Source: Flavobacteriales bacterium (lineage in GTDB: Bacteria > Bacteroidota > Bacteroidia > Flavobacteriales_F > PHOS-HE28). Taken from it: DNA of 54,601 nt. Positions 6,510 to 14,212 of this stretch are shown here, piece by piece. The translations under genes and the position numbers were made by a program. Position 1 is the stretch's first letter. Every line of letters begins with the position of its first letter. The notes beneath the pieces were generated by a model. That model had not been told where the DNA came from, did no database searches, and saw only the letters and a program-made list of their open reading frames with translations. The stretch spans positions 1 to 54,601 of the forward strand of contig JADLBK010000077.1 in the NCBI GenBank assembly GCA_020847755.1, in the 5' to 3' direction.

Positions 6510-7189
6510 GCCACCGGACCACGTTGTTCCGGGCGATGCGAGCCTCGATCACACTGGCGTTCGCCCTGGTCGGCATCTGCGCCTGCCGGGGAGGAGCGCG
6601 ACCCACCGACCACCACGCCATGCCGACCGACCTGGACCCCTCATCCCACACAACGATCACGGACACCGCCATCTTCGGCGCCGGTTGTTTCTGGTGCGTG
6701 GAAGCCGTGTTCATCGAGCTGGATGGCGTGCTCGAAGTGACCAGTGGCTACGCCGGAGGACACGTCAAGAACCCGAGCTACAAAGAGGTGTGCGCCGGCA
6801 CCACCGGCCACGCCGAGGTCGCCCGCATCATTTACGACCCGGCACGGATCACGTTCGACGAGCTGCTGGAGGTGTTCTGGCAAACGCACGATCCGACGAC
6901 CCTGAACCGCCAGGGCGCCGACATCGGCACTCAGTACCGGTCCGCGGTGTTCACCACCTCCGTCGCACAGCGCGAACTGGCTGAGGCCTACAAGGCCAAG
7001 CTGAACGCCAGTGGTGCGTTCCCGGCCCCCATCGTCACGGAGATCACGGCGCTCACGACCTTTTACCCGGCCGAGGACCACCATCAGAACTACTACGCCC
7101 AGAACGGCGAGCAGGGCTATTGCCAGCTGGTGATCCGCCCCAAGCTGGAGAAGTTCCGCAAGGTGTTCGCCGAGAAGCTCAAACCCTGA
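6506..7189 (+). CDS. msrA: Peptide-methionine (S)-S-oxide reductase MsrA, predicted lipoprotein
   Basis: A 227-residue protein. The active-site motif GAGCFWCVEAVF (residues ~57-68) and the regions GYAGGHVKNPSY, GHAEVARI, THDPT and GTQYRS identify MsrA, which reduces methionine-S-sulfoxide in proteins. A hydrophobic N-terminus ends ALVGICAC, a lipobox-like site with Cys27 as the likely lipidated residue, so the enzyme is probably membrane-anchored on the periplasmic side. The domain is about the usual 170 residues and no MsrB domain is fused. The ATG overlaps the methyltransferase stop (ATGA). An alternative ATG at 6536 keeps the signal. Confidence 0.93.
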   Translation: MSHRTTLFRAMRASITLAFALVGICACRGGARPTDHHAMPTDLDPSSHTTITDTAIFGAGCFWCVEAVFIELDGVLEVTSGYAGGHVKNPSYKEVCAGTTGHAEVARIIYDPARITFDELLEVFWQTHDPTTLNRQGADIGTQYRSAVFTTSVAQRELAEAYKAKLNASGAFPAPIVTEITALTTFYPAEDHHQNYYAQNGEQGYCQLVIRPKLEKFRKVFAEKLKP

Positions 7190-7194
7190 CGGGC

Positions 7195-7202
7195 TACCTT
7201 GC
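7195..7202 (+). promoter_or_regulatory. -7 element TACCTTGC
   Basis: Four bases before ATG 7207 and a few bases after the msrA stop, so the exported-module gene should have its own leaderless mRNA. Confidence 0.5.
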
Positions 7203-7206
7203 GGCC

Positions 7207-7938
7207 ATGCGCCGTTCATTCCCTCTGGCCCTTGTGAGCTGGCTCTTGCTTTCCGGGGTGGCCCAGGCCCAGAACCTGGTCCCGAACGGTGGTTTTGAGT
7301 CCGTGAAAGGCAGGGTGTCCGCTGTGGACCAGATCGGCCGGGCGGCGGGTTGGGGCGCGGTCACCCTGGGTTTCGCGGACCTCTTCACCCGCGACGCGGG
7401 CCATCCGGACGTGGTGGTGCCAGGGAACCTGTACGGCAGCATCGAGCCGGTGGAGGGGGACCGCTACGCTGGTCTTTTCGCCTGGAAGGACGACGGCCGC
7501 TTCACTGCCCATGACGAAGGGCGGCAGGACCCCTTCGCCCCCGGATGGAACGTGTATGCCGAGTACATCCAGATCGAGCTGAGGCGCCCCTTGACCGAAG
7601 GGGAACAGGTGCGCGTTCGGTTCATGGCGGCACTGGCCCCCATGAGCGACCGGGCGGTGAGCGGGCTTGGGGCGTACTGCTCGCCAGTGGCGCTGCATGG
7701 TGATCATCGCCGCTTCCTGCAGGAGAAAGCCCAAGTGGCCTCAGCCACGGTTCTGGACCAGCGTGGCGCATGGGTGGAGGTGAGCGGTACGTTCGAGGCG
7801 GACGGTGGTGAGCGCCATCTGGTGATCGGCACCTTTCCCTACGTGGGCTTCGAGGCGGCCCGTCTGGTGGACGGACCGGACAACAAGTACGCCTATTACT
7901 ACATCGACGCGGTGAGCGTGGAGCCGGTCATCAACTGA
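7207..7938 (+). CDS. Exported stand-alone module paralogous to the OmpA N-terminal domain
   Basis: A 243-residue protein with a signal peptide (MRRSFPLALVSWLLLSGVAQ, cleavage near AQA). The mature part starts NLVPNGGFESVKG and ends YAYYYIDAVSVEP, a jelly-roll, carbohydrate-binding-module-like layout. The same landmarks (NLVxNxGFE, ADLF, GERYAG, YAEYIQ/YSEYLQ, DRAVS, YYYID) recur in the first ~235 residues of the OmpA protein encoded next, so the two arose by duplication. The present copy has no TSP3 or OmpA part. The role is unknown; binding to a surface glycan or protein is a guess. Confidence 0.82.
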   Translation: MRRSFPLALVSWLLLSGVAQAQNLVPNGGFESVKGRVSAVDQIGRAAGWGAVTLGFADLFTRDAGHPDVVVPGNLYGSIEPVEGDRYAGLFAWKDDGRFTAHDEGRQDPFAPGWNVYAEYIQIELRRPLTEGEQVRVRFMAALAPMSDRAVSGLGAYCSPVALHGDHRRFLQEKAQVASATVLDQRGAWVEVSGTFEADGGERHLVIGTFPYVGFEAARLVDGPDNKYAYYYIDAVSVEPVIN

Positions 7939-7969
7939 CCATTGTTGGTCCCCATTTGAACCGACCGGT

Positions 7970-7977
7970 TACATTTG
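7970..7977 (+). promoter_or_regulatory. Promoter of the OmpA gene: TTG...TACATTTG
   Basis: Exact -7 consensus, with a TTG at 7945-7947 placed 22 bases upstream as a -33 element. The leader to ATG 8031 is about 50 nt, longer than for most genes here. Confidence 0.7.
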
Positions 7978-8030
7978 CGGCGCTGGAACGCCTCACTAGG
8001 GGCTTTGCCAAGCGCACCAATCCGAACACC

Positions 8031-9383
8031 ATGAAGTTGCACTACTCCATGTTCCTGGCCCCGGCCCTGCTGTCGTTGCAGGCGGCGGCCCAGACCGCTC
8101 CGAACCTGGTGAAGAACCCGGGCTTCGAAGAAACGACCGGGACGGTGAAGACCTGGGACCAGCTCCATCTGGCCGCTGGTTGGACGAACGCCAACGCCGG
8201 TTCCGCCGACCTCTTCAACAAGGACGCCTGCTACGTGGGCGTTCCCGACAACGACCTGGGAAGCACCGGGGCGTTCGAGGGCGAACGCTATGCCGGATTC
8301 GTGGCCTACAAGGACGACCAGCGCCGCAATTGGAAGCGTGTGATGGACCACAATGAAGGTCCCTTCCGCCCGGCCTATCAGAACTATAGCGAATACCTGC
8401 AGCAGGAACTGACCAGCCCGCTGACGGCCGGCCAGGAGTACGACGTGGTGCTGCGCGTGAAACTGGCGAGCAACAGCGACCGGGCGGTGAGCCATGTCGG
8501 CGCTTACTTCTCACCGGTGCAACTGGCCTACAACCACCGGCACTTCATCACCGAGAAGGCGCAGGTGTCGAGCGCCGACATGGTGTCGGACAAGCAGAAC
8601 TGGACGGAAGTGAAGGGCAGCTTCGTGGCCGATGGCACCGAGAAGTTCATCGTCATCGGTGCGTTCCCCGCCGCGGGCATGGACAAGACCAAGGCCGTTG
8701 AGGGCGGTGATAGCCAGCGCGCCTACTACTACATCGATGGCGTGAGCCTGACGGTCCATCCTGAACCGGACACGGATGGTGATGGCGTGATCGACAAGGA
8801 GGACAAGTGCCCGCAGGAGCCGGGTCTGGCCACCTTGGGCGGATGCCCCGACCGCGACGGCGACGGCATCACCGACAAGCTGGATGCCTGCCCCGATGCT
8901 GCTGGACCGGCTGACAAGCAGGGCTGCCCCGACCGGGACGGTGACGGCATCGCCGACAACGTGGACCGCTGCCCCGATGTGGCCGGCGTGGCCAGCATGA
9001 AGGGTTGCCCCGAGCTGAAGGAAGAGACCAAGAAGCTGTTCGAGAAGGCCCTCACGGGGGTGAAGTTCGAGAGCGGCAAGAGCGTGATCAAGAAGGAGAG
9101 CTTCGCGATCCTTGACCAGGTGGTGAAGGTGATGGCCGAGAACCCCAGCTACAACCTGGAGATCCATGGCCACACCGATGACCAGGGCGACGACGCCAAG
9201 AACATGAAGCTCAGCGACGACCGCGCCGCAGCCGTGAAGAAGTACCTCACGGACAAAGGAGTGACCGCTGAGCGGACCCGCAGCTTCGGCCACGGTGAGA
9301 CCGAACCGATCGATGACAACAAGACCGCTGCCGGGCGGGCCAAGAACCGCCGGGTGGAGTTCAAGGTGGTGTTCTGGGAGTGA
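8031..9383 (+). CDS. OmpA-family outer membrane protein with TSP3 repeats
   Basis: A 450-residue protein. It has a signal peptide, then a ~230-residue module shared with the preceding gene (NLVKNPGFEETTG to YYYIDGVSL). Three thrombospondin type-3 Ca-binding repeats follow (DTDGDGVIDKEDKCP and two more, residues ~247-325). The C-terminal OmpA domain (~335-450) carries LEIHGHTDDQGDDAKNMKLS and GRAKNRRVEFKV and would hold peptidoglycan. The likely site is the outer membrane or periplasm, anchoring the surface module to the wall. ATG 8031 is chosen because upstream codons have no signal peptide. Confidence 0.93.
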   Translation: MKLHYSMFLAPALLSLQAAAQTAPNLVKNPGFEETTGTVKTWDQLHLAAGWTNANAGSADLFNKDACYVGVPDNDLGSTGAFEGERYAGFVAYKDDQRRNWKRVMDHNEGPFRPAYQNYSEYLQQELTSPLTAGQEYDVVLRVKLASNSDRAVSHVGAYFSPVQLAYNHRHFITEKAQVSSADMVSDKQNWTEVKGSFVADGTEKFIVIGAFPAAGMDKTKAVEGGDSQRAYYYIDGVSLTVHPEPDTDGDGVIDKEDKCPQEPGLATLGGCPDRDGDGITDKLDACPDAAGPADKQGCPDRDGDGIADNVDRCPDVAGVASMKGCPELKEETKKLFEKALTGVKFESGKSVIKKESFAILDQVVKVMAENPSYNLEIHGHTDDQGDDAKNMKLSDDRAAAVKKYLTDKGVTAERTRSFGHGETEPIDDNKTAAGRAKNRRVEFKVVFWE

Positions 9384-9396
9384 TCCCCTGATCGAA

Positions 9397-9439
9397 CGGA
9401 ATGAGAAGGGAGAGGCGCTGCCTCTCCCTTCTCATTCCG
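9397..9439. terminator. Perfect 20-bp inverted repeat after the OmpA gene
   Basis: The arms 9397-9416 and 9420-9439 are exact complements (CGGAATGAGAAGGGAGAGGC and its reverse complement) around a 3-base loop. No T run follows, so it may stabilise the ompA mRNA 3' end as well as, or instead of, terminating. Confidence 0.75.
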
Positions 9440-9477
9440 GGTGATCCGTGTCACCAAGGGATCGGCCCGGATACGCT

Positions 9478-9485
9478 GATCTTTG
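9478..9485 (+). promoter_or_regulatory. -7-like element GATCTTTG of the DUF983 gene
   Basis: One mismatch; 6 bases before ATG 9492, which argues against the TTG start at 9483 lying inside it. Confidence 0.55.
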
Positions 9486-9491
9486 TCCGGC

Positions 9492-9899
9492 ATGAAAAAG
9501 GGTCAGAAGCTGTACAGCATCCTCCGGTTCAAGTGCCCGCATTGCCACGAAGGCGCCTTCTTCGAGAACGACAACCCGTTCGCGTTCAGCAAGCTGGGGG
9601 AAGTGCGGAAGATCTGTCCGGTCTGCGGTCGCAGCTACCACCGGGAGGTGGGCTTCTACTACGGGGCCATGTACGTGAGCTACGCCCTGGCAGTGGCCAC
9701 GTTCGTTGCCGTCTATGTGGCCGTCATCGTGCTGTTCCCATCGGCGAGCGCGGGCGTGCTCGTGGCCGCCGTGCTGGGCTCCCTTGTGGTTTTGGGCCCC
9801 GTGCTCTATGCGTTGAGCAAGATCATCTGGGCCAACCTGTTCTACAGCTACCAGGGGCCGGCCGCAGGTTCTCCCGAGAGCAAGGCTAGTGACCGCTGA
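9492..9899 (+). CDS. DUF983 family membrane protein
   Basis: A 135-residue protein. A cytoplasmic N-terminus carries two CxxC pairs (CPHCHEG, residues ~15-18, and CPVCGRSYHRE, ~43-46), a likely zinc ribbon. Two hydrophobic helices follow (ALAVATFVAVYVAVIVLF and VLVAAVLGSLVVLGPVLYAL). This is the DUF983 layout (COG5349), common in Bacteroidota and Alphaproteobacteria and of unknown function. The stop abuts that of the convergent methyltransferase gene with no spacer. Confidence 0.88.
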   Translation: MKKGQKLYSILRFKCPHCHEGAFFENDNPFAFSKLGEVRKICPVCGRSYHREVGFYYGAMYVSYALAVATFVAVYVAVIVLFPSASAGVLVAAVLGSLVVLGPVLYALSKIIWANLFYSYQGPAAGSPESKASDR

Positions 9900-10601
9900 T
9901 CACGGAAGTAGCTCCGCCTCGTTCGGGTCGGCCACGAAATCCATGGCGATCACGACCCACTGGTAAGGCAGTTTCTTGCCATAGGCACCGATGTCGGTGC
10001 AGCCCACCAGCTCCATTTCATCCATCACCGCCTGGTCCGAGATCCGGTCCTGGATCGGCGGTCCCACCGGTGTCTCTGCGGGCACGAAGTCCACAAGGAT
10101 CAGCGGTGCCGGGGTCTTCAGCGCCGACCGTACCTGCCGGAAGTAATTGATCCGATCCGGGATGGTCACATATGACCTGGCGCAGAAGGCCATGTCGGCC
10201 TCACCGGGCGTCAATCCGGTCCCTTGTTCCACCAAACGCACCTCCAGCACATCGGGGCTTATCCCCTGGGCCTTGGCGCGTTGCTTGATCTGCTCTACCA
10301 AGCCCGCATCGTGCTCCAAGGCGATCACCCGGGCTCCCGCCTTCACCAGCTCGAACGCGTAGTAGCCATCGCCTGCGAACAGGTTGGCCACCCTTGCGCC
10401 CGCAACGTTCGGGATCAGGGTCCAAAGGACCGCGGGCTGCCGCCACGCCGCTTCCTGGGCCCACTGCCCGTTGTCGGCGGTAGGTGTGGACGGCTGGGCG
10501 GCGCTGACGTTCGTGCTTGCGTCAGCCGGCTGGGCGGTCGGTCGGCAGGCGGCCAGAACGAGGAGGAGAGCGGCGGATCCGGCCGCGGTGAGGTGGTTCA
10601 T
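9900..10601 (-). CDS. SAM-dependent methyltransferase-like predicted lipoprotein
   Basis: A 233-residue protein. It begins with a lipoprotein signal (AALLLVLAAC, Cys19), then a Thr/Ala-rich linker. A class I methyltransferase fold follows, with motif I VANLFAGDGYYAFELVKAG (~residue 75), VIALEHDAG, and a DMAFCARSYVTIPDR/LILVDFVP segment. Relatives are annotated as class I SAM-dependent methyltransferases. Motif I is slightly unusual (AGDGYYA rather than GxGxG). An exported enzyme would have no obvious SAM supply, which is odd. The start is fixed by a -7 element 18 bases upstream; an earlier ATG at 10652 would cross it. Confidence 0.8.
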   Translation of the reverse strand: MNHLTAAGSAALLLVLAACRPTAQPADASTNVSAAQPSTPTADNGQWAQEAAWRQPAVLWTLIPNVAGARVANLFAGDGYYAFELVKAGARVIALEHDAGLVEQIKQRAKAQGISPDVLEVRLVEQGTGLTPGEADMAFCARSYVTIPDRINYFRQVRSALKTPAPLILVDFVPAETPVGPPIQDRISDQAVMDEMELVGCTDIGAYGKKLPYQWVVIAMDFVADPNEAELLP

Positions 10602-10619
10602 GAGCGGTGTAAAGACGCG

Positions 10620-10627
10620 CAAAAGTA
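10620..10627 (-). promoter_or_regulatory. -7 element TACTTTTG of the methyltransferase-like gene
   Basis: Exact consensus, 18 bases before ATG 10601. It faces away from the MarR promoter about 50 bp off, so one operator could control both. Confidence 0.7.
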
Positions 10628-10677
10628 GGGGCAGGCTCCGGGCCGGGATCATTTTCCATGGAACGGACGCACCCGGT

Positions 10678-10685
10678 TACTTTTG
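10678..10685 (+). promoter_or_regulatory. -7 element TACTTTTG of the MarR gene
   Basis: Exact consensus ending 4 bases before ATG 10690, predicting a leaderless mRNA. Confidence 0.75.
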
Positions 10686-10689
10686 CGGC

Positions 10690-11139
10690 ATGCCTGCGCT
10701 GGAGGAGGAGTTGAAGAGCCGGTTCGAGAGCGAGCAGCAAAAGGCCCTGCTCAACGTCCTGTTCACGGCGAACTGGTTCAAGGGCGGCCATGCTCCGCTC
10801 CTGGCGGCGCATGACCTGAGCCTGCAGCAGTACAACATCCTGCGGATCCTGCGCGGGGCGAAGGGCCGGATGAACATGCATCAGGTGAAGTGCAGGATGC
10901 TGGACCGGGCGCCGAACGCCACCCGGCTCACGGACAAGCTGATCACCAAAGGGCTGGTTGAGCGGGTCCGATGCGAGGAGGACCGCCGCGTGGTGTACGT
11001 GAGCATCACCACCAAGGGCCTGGACTTGCTGGGGGAAGTGGACCTTGCCTTGCGTCCAGCGCTGGCCGAGAAGCACGCCCGGCTGTCCAAGGAGGACGCC
11101 CGCACCCTGAACCGGATCCTCGACGACCTGCGCGGATGA
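10690..11139 (+). CDS. MarR-family transcriptional regulator
   Basis: A 149-residue protein with the MarR winged-helix order. LSLQQYNILRILRGAKGRMNMHQV carries the first helices, MLDRAPNATRLTDKLITKGLVERVRCEEDRRVVYVSITTKG the recognition helix and wing, and the ends form the dimer helices. It probably represses itself, the downstream nitroreductase and possibly the divergent methyltransferase-like gene. The ligand is unknown. The start follows a -7 element; the frame stays open further upstream but crosses the divergent gene's promoter. Confidence 0.92.
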   Translation: MPALEEELKSRFESEQQKALLNVLFTANWFKGGHAPLLAAHDLSLQQYNILRILRGAKGRMNMHQVKCRMLDRAPNATRLTDKLITKGLVERVRCEEDRRVVYVSITTKGLDLLGEVDLALRPALAEKHARLSKEDARTLNRILDDLRG

Positions 11140-11185
11140 ACCCTTCGCGCGCCAGCGCGTTCCTTGGTGCCTGAGCCCGTTCCCC

Positions 11186-11764
11186 ATGGACCAGCCCCGT
11201 TCCTCCCTTGGCGTGCTTCCGGCCATCAGTGCGCGCTACAGCCCCCGTGCCTTCCTGGACCGAACGGTGACCGATGATGAGCTCAGCCTGGTGCTGGAGG
11301 CCGCGCGATGGGCGCCCAGCAGCATGAACGAGCAACCGTGGCGCTTCCTGGTGACCCGCCGGGGCGGGGAAGGCCACGACCTTCTGCTGGACTGCCTGAA
11401 CCCGAGCAACCGGCTCTGGGCGGACAAGGCGCCGGTGCTGATGCTGGCCATGGCGCACCGCATCCTTCACCGCATCAGTGCCGAGAACCATCACGCGCGG
11501 CACGATCTGGGCGTGGCCGTGGGGCAGCTGGGCGTGCAGGCGACCTCCATGGGGCTGGGCATGCACCAGCTCGGTGGATTCGACCCGGCAAAGGCCCGGC
11601 AGGCCTTCGGGATCCCCGACGAGCTGGACCTCGTTACCGTGATCGTCCTGGGCTGGCCGGGCCATCCGGACGACCTGCCGGAGCACCTCCAGCAGCGTGA
11701 ACGCACGCGATCTCCGCGACGTGATCTCGATGAGCTCGTGCACTACGGCCGGTTCGTCCGCTGA
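11186..11764 (+). CDS. Nitroreductase family protein
   Basis: A 192-residue FMN-dependent oxidoreductase. It shows the family landmarks ISARYSPRAF (residues ~14-23), AARWAPSSMNEQPWRFLV (FMN phosphate region, ~40-57), HDLGVAVGQLGVQATSMGLGMHQLGGF and a C-terminal VTVIVLGWPGHP segment. The usual substrates are quinones and nitro compounds, with NAD(P)H as donor. It lies 46 bp after MarR on the same strand, a common regulator-target pairing. Its stop is 1 bp from that of the convergent PhoD gene. Confidence 0.9.
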   Translation: MDQPRSSLGVLPAISARYSPRAFLDRTVTDDELSLVLEAARWAPSSMNEQPWRFLVTRRGGEGHDLLLDCLNPSNRLWADKAPVLMLAMAHRILHRISAENHHARHDLGVAVGQLGVQATSMGLGMHQLGGFDPAKARQAFGIPDELDLVTVIVLGWPGHPDDLPEHLQQRERTRSPRRDLDELVHYGRFVR

Positions 11765-11765
11765 G

Positions 11766-13082
11766 CTACTTCCTGGCGAGTGGCTGCGGGATGGACCGCG
11801 ACCACTTCTCCGCACCTGCAGTATCGAAAGCCCGGATGGTGAGCACGCGCGCTCCCTTCGGGCCGGACACGTTCAGCGTGCAGAAGCCCCGTTCCTGCAA
11901 CAGGGTGCCTTCCACCTGCAGGGCATTGGGCGTCTTGGGGCCGTAGGTGCCCGAAGTGAGCGGTGAGGTGGTCAGGTCCAGGATCCAGCGTCCGTCGGGA
12001 AGGTCCATCCGGCTCAGTTCAGTGAAATGGCGATCGCCGGTGAGGAACACCACACCCGTGATCCCCTCGCGCTCGATGCGGTCCAGCAGCTCCCGGCGCT
12101 CCGCAGGGAAGGTGGCGTAGTTCTCGAAGTCGGCCGCAGTGCTGAGCACCTGCCCGCCCACGGCGACGAACTTGAAGGCGGCGTCGCTGTACTTCAAGGC
12201 CCGGATCAACCAGTCGAGCTGGCTTCGCCCGAGCAGGGTGGCGCTGTCCGTGCGCAGGTCCGGCGGCACCCGGTAGGTGCGGCCGTCCATCAGGAAGAAG
12301 TCGGCGTCGGCATGGCTGAAGGCGGTGGTGATGCCATCCGGCGCACCGGGCACACCGCTTCCCGGATTCGGCCAGAACAGGTCGAACGCCTTGCGGGCCA
12401 TGCCCGCGTTCACGAAGCTGCCGTCCGCATCGTTCGGTCCGAAATCGTGGTCGTCCCAGATGGCATAATGATGCGTGGAGCGTAGGAGACGCTGCAGGGC
12501 CGGTTCGCTGCGGCTGTGCGTATAACGGTGCAGAAAGCCGGTCCACGTGCCCCAGTCCGGCTCCCGCAGGTACACGTTGTCGCCCAGCCAGAGCATGAGA
12601 TCGGGACGCTGCCCGGCGATGGCGTCGAATACGGTGAAACCGTCACCATAAGGCTTGCCCGGCCGATCGTACGCGGGTTCGTTGATGTAGGCGCAACTTC
12701 CCACGGCCAGGGTGAACGGTGGTGGATCGGAGCGCCACTTCCATAGCGGCTGCGTTCGGAACCGGAGGTCGGCGCCTTCATCCACCACGCGCCCGTCCAC
12801 CAGCACCCGGTAGCCATAGGTGGTCCCTGGCGTCACCCGGTCCATCCGGAACTCCATGGCATGGGCCCGGTCGGGGTCGCTGACGAGCTCGCGCGAGAGC
12901 AGCATGCTGTCCGGCCGGTCGATCGGCCAATAGGCCAGTTGGGCCCGGCAGGCCTGCCGGCATTGCAACCAGATGGTGGCCTCCAGAAGGTCGCTGTGGC
13001 CAGGCATGGGCCCGTTGATCAGTGGCTGGGCGGAGGAGGTGGTGACCAGCACCGCCAGGGCGCCGAAGGGAACGCTGCGCAT
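11766..13082 (-). CDS. PhoD-like alkaline phosphatase / phosphodiesterase, exported
   Basis: A 438-residue protein. A short signal peptide (MRSVPFGALAVLVTTSSAQ) precedes a ~100-residue beta domain (GTTYGYRVLVDGRV). The metallophosphatase domain carries LMLWLGDNVYLRE, AIWDDHDFGPND and FLTGDRHFTELS, the metal-binding motifs of the PhoD family (PF09423). These enzymes cleave phosphate mono- or diesters outside the cytoplasm. The start at 13082 follows a -7-like element; longer frames lack a signal. The C-terminal ~60 residues look like an extra beta domain. No phosphate transporter lies beside it. Confidence 0.92.
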   Translation of the reverse strand: MRSVPFGALAVLVTTSSAQPLINGPMPGHSDLLEATIWLQCRQACRAQLAYWPIDRPDSMLLSRELVSDPDRAHAMEFRMDRVTPGTTYGYRVLVDGRVVDEGADLRFRTQPLWKWRSDPPPFTLAVGSCAYINEPAYDRPGKPYGDGFTVFDAIAGQRPDLMLWLGDNVYLREPDWGTWTGFLHRYTHSRSEPALQRLLRSTHHYAIWDDHDFGPNDADGSFVNAGMARKAFDLFWPNPGSGVPGAPDGITTAFSHADADFFLMDGRTYRVPPDLRTDSATLLGRSQLDWLIRALKYSDAAFKFVAVGGQVLSTAADFENYATFPAERRELLDRIEREGITGVVFLTGDRHFTELSRMDLPDGRWILDLTTSPLTSGTYGPKTPNALQVEGTLLQERGFCTLNVSGPKGARVLTIRAFDTAGAEKWSRSIPQPLARK

Positions 13083-13086
13083 GAGG

Positions 13087-13094
13087 CAAAGATG
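13087..13094 (-). promoter_or_regulatory. -7-like element CATCTTTG of the PhoD gene
   Basis: One mismatch; 4 bases before ATG 13082. Divergent from the hydroxylase promoter at 13151. Confidence 0.6.
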
Positions 13095-13150
13095 GGAACG
13101 GACCTTGCGCAAGGCTGACCGAGGTCGGTACGCCGGAGGTGATGAGCGTT

Positions 13151-13158
13151 TAGCTTTG
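13151..13158 (+). promoter_or_regulatory. -7 element TAGCTTTG of the hydroxylase gene
   Basis: Exact consensus, 22 bases before ATG 13181. The leader GCCGGAACCTGAACCACAAC has no Shine-Dalgarno sequence. Confidence 0.7.
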
Positions 13159-13180
13159 GCCGGAACCTGAACCACAACGG

Positions 13181-14149
13181 ATGGAATTCAACCTGATCGA
13201 GGCGTGGCTTGACCTGAAGCGCCAGCTCCCCGAGCTGCCCATCGAGGGCGTGGGGGCGAAGTACATCTACCCGCTGTTCATACTGCTGATGATCGGCGAA
13301 TACGTGCAGGCCCGCCATCTCTTCGACCTCAAGGAAAGCTGGGCCGGAGTGGTGATGGGCCTGGTGGCGACGCTCATCAAGGTGATCGCCAACGTGTTCG
13401 AGATCAGCATCATGCTGTTCCTGTTCCACTGGGCCGAGCCCCTCCGTGAGCAGTACCTGGGCTACGCCACTCTGGGCACCGCTTGGTACGTGTGGATCAT
13501 CTGCCTGCTGTTCGACGACCACAACTTCTACTGGCACCATCGCATCGCGCACAACGTGCGCTTCCTCTGGGCCGCCCACCTGCCGCACCACTCGGGCCGG
13601 ATGTTCAACCTGACGGTGAGCATCCGCAACGGCTGGTTCATTGAATTCTTCAAGCCCATCTACTGGATGTGGATGCCGCTGGTGGGCTTCGAGCCGATCA
13701 TGATCGCCACCTGCCTGATCATCAATTCCTTCTATCAGTTCTTCCTCCATACCCAGCTGGTACCCTCGCTCGGCTGGTACGAGAAGATCTTCAACACCCC
13801 TTGGGTCCACGTGGTGCACCACAGCAGCAACACGGAGTACCTGGACCGGAACCATGGCGGCATCCTGGTGATCTGGGACAAGCTGTACGGCACCTGGCAG
13901 GAGCCGATCAAGGGTGTGGTGCCCAAGTACGGGATCAGCCACAACCCGGACTCCTACAGCCCGATCACGCACAACCTGTTCGAGTTCCAGGAGATCTGGA
14001 AGGACGTGAAACGGGCACCGACGTTGAAGGCCAAGCTCATGTACATCTTCGGTCCACCGGGATGGAGCCACGATGGCAGCAGCAAGACCAGCCGGCAGCT
14101 GCAGGCCGAGCTCAAGACTGAACGAGCCACGCGACCGGCCGCGGCCTGA
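13181..14149 (+). CDS. Sterol desaturase / fatty acid hydroxylase family membrane protein
   Basis: A 322-residue integral membrane di-iron enzyme. The histidine clusters HHRIAH (residues ~118-123), HLPHH (~133) and HVVHHSSN (~210) are those of the superfamily (PF04116). At least four hydrophobic helices precede or separate them (YIYPLFILLMIG, VVMGLVATLIKVIANVF, WYVWIICLLF, MIATCLIINSFYQFFL). The C-terminal ~60 residues are soluble. It should hydroxylate or desaturate a lipid; candidates in this phylum include fatty acyl chains, carotenoids and sulfonolipid precursors, but the substrate cannot be read from sequence. Confidence 0.92.
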   Translation: MEFNLIEAWLDLKRQLPELPIEGVGAKYIYPLFILLMIGEYVQARHLFDLKESWAGVVMGLVATLIKVIANVFEISIMLFLFHWAEPLREQYLGYATLGTAWYVWIICLLFDDHNFYWHHRIAHNVRFLWAAHLPHHSGRMFNLTVSIRNGWFIEFFKPIYWMWMPLVGFEPIMIATCLIINSFYQFFLHTQLVPSLGWYEKIFNTPWVHVVHHSSNTEYLDRNHGGILVIWDKLYGTWQEPIKGVVPKYGISHNPDSYSPITHNLFEFQEIWKDVKRAPTLKAKLMYIFGPPGWSHDGSSKTSRQLQAELKTERATRPAAA

Positions 14150-14164
14150 CGATGGTCCCGCGAA

Positions 14165-14196
14165 CGGAAAAGCCGGGCCTGAGCCCGGCTTTTCCG
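14165..14196. terminator. Bidirectional terminator
   Basis: Arms CGGAAAAGCCGGGC and GCCCGGCTTTTCCG pair perfectly over 14 bp around a 4-base loop, with A and T runs inside the stem. It lies between the convergent hydroxylase and helicase genes. Confidence 0.85.
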
Positions 14197-14212
14197 TGTG
14201 CATGCGATCCAT

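Noticed and set aside
7956-8030. Upstream start for the OmpA gene
   Set aside because: The 25 extra residues would displace the signal peptide, and the promoter element lies at 7970.
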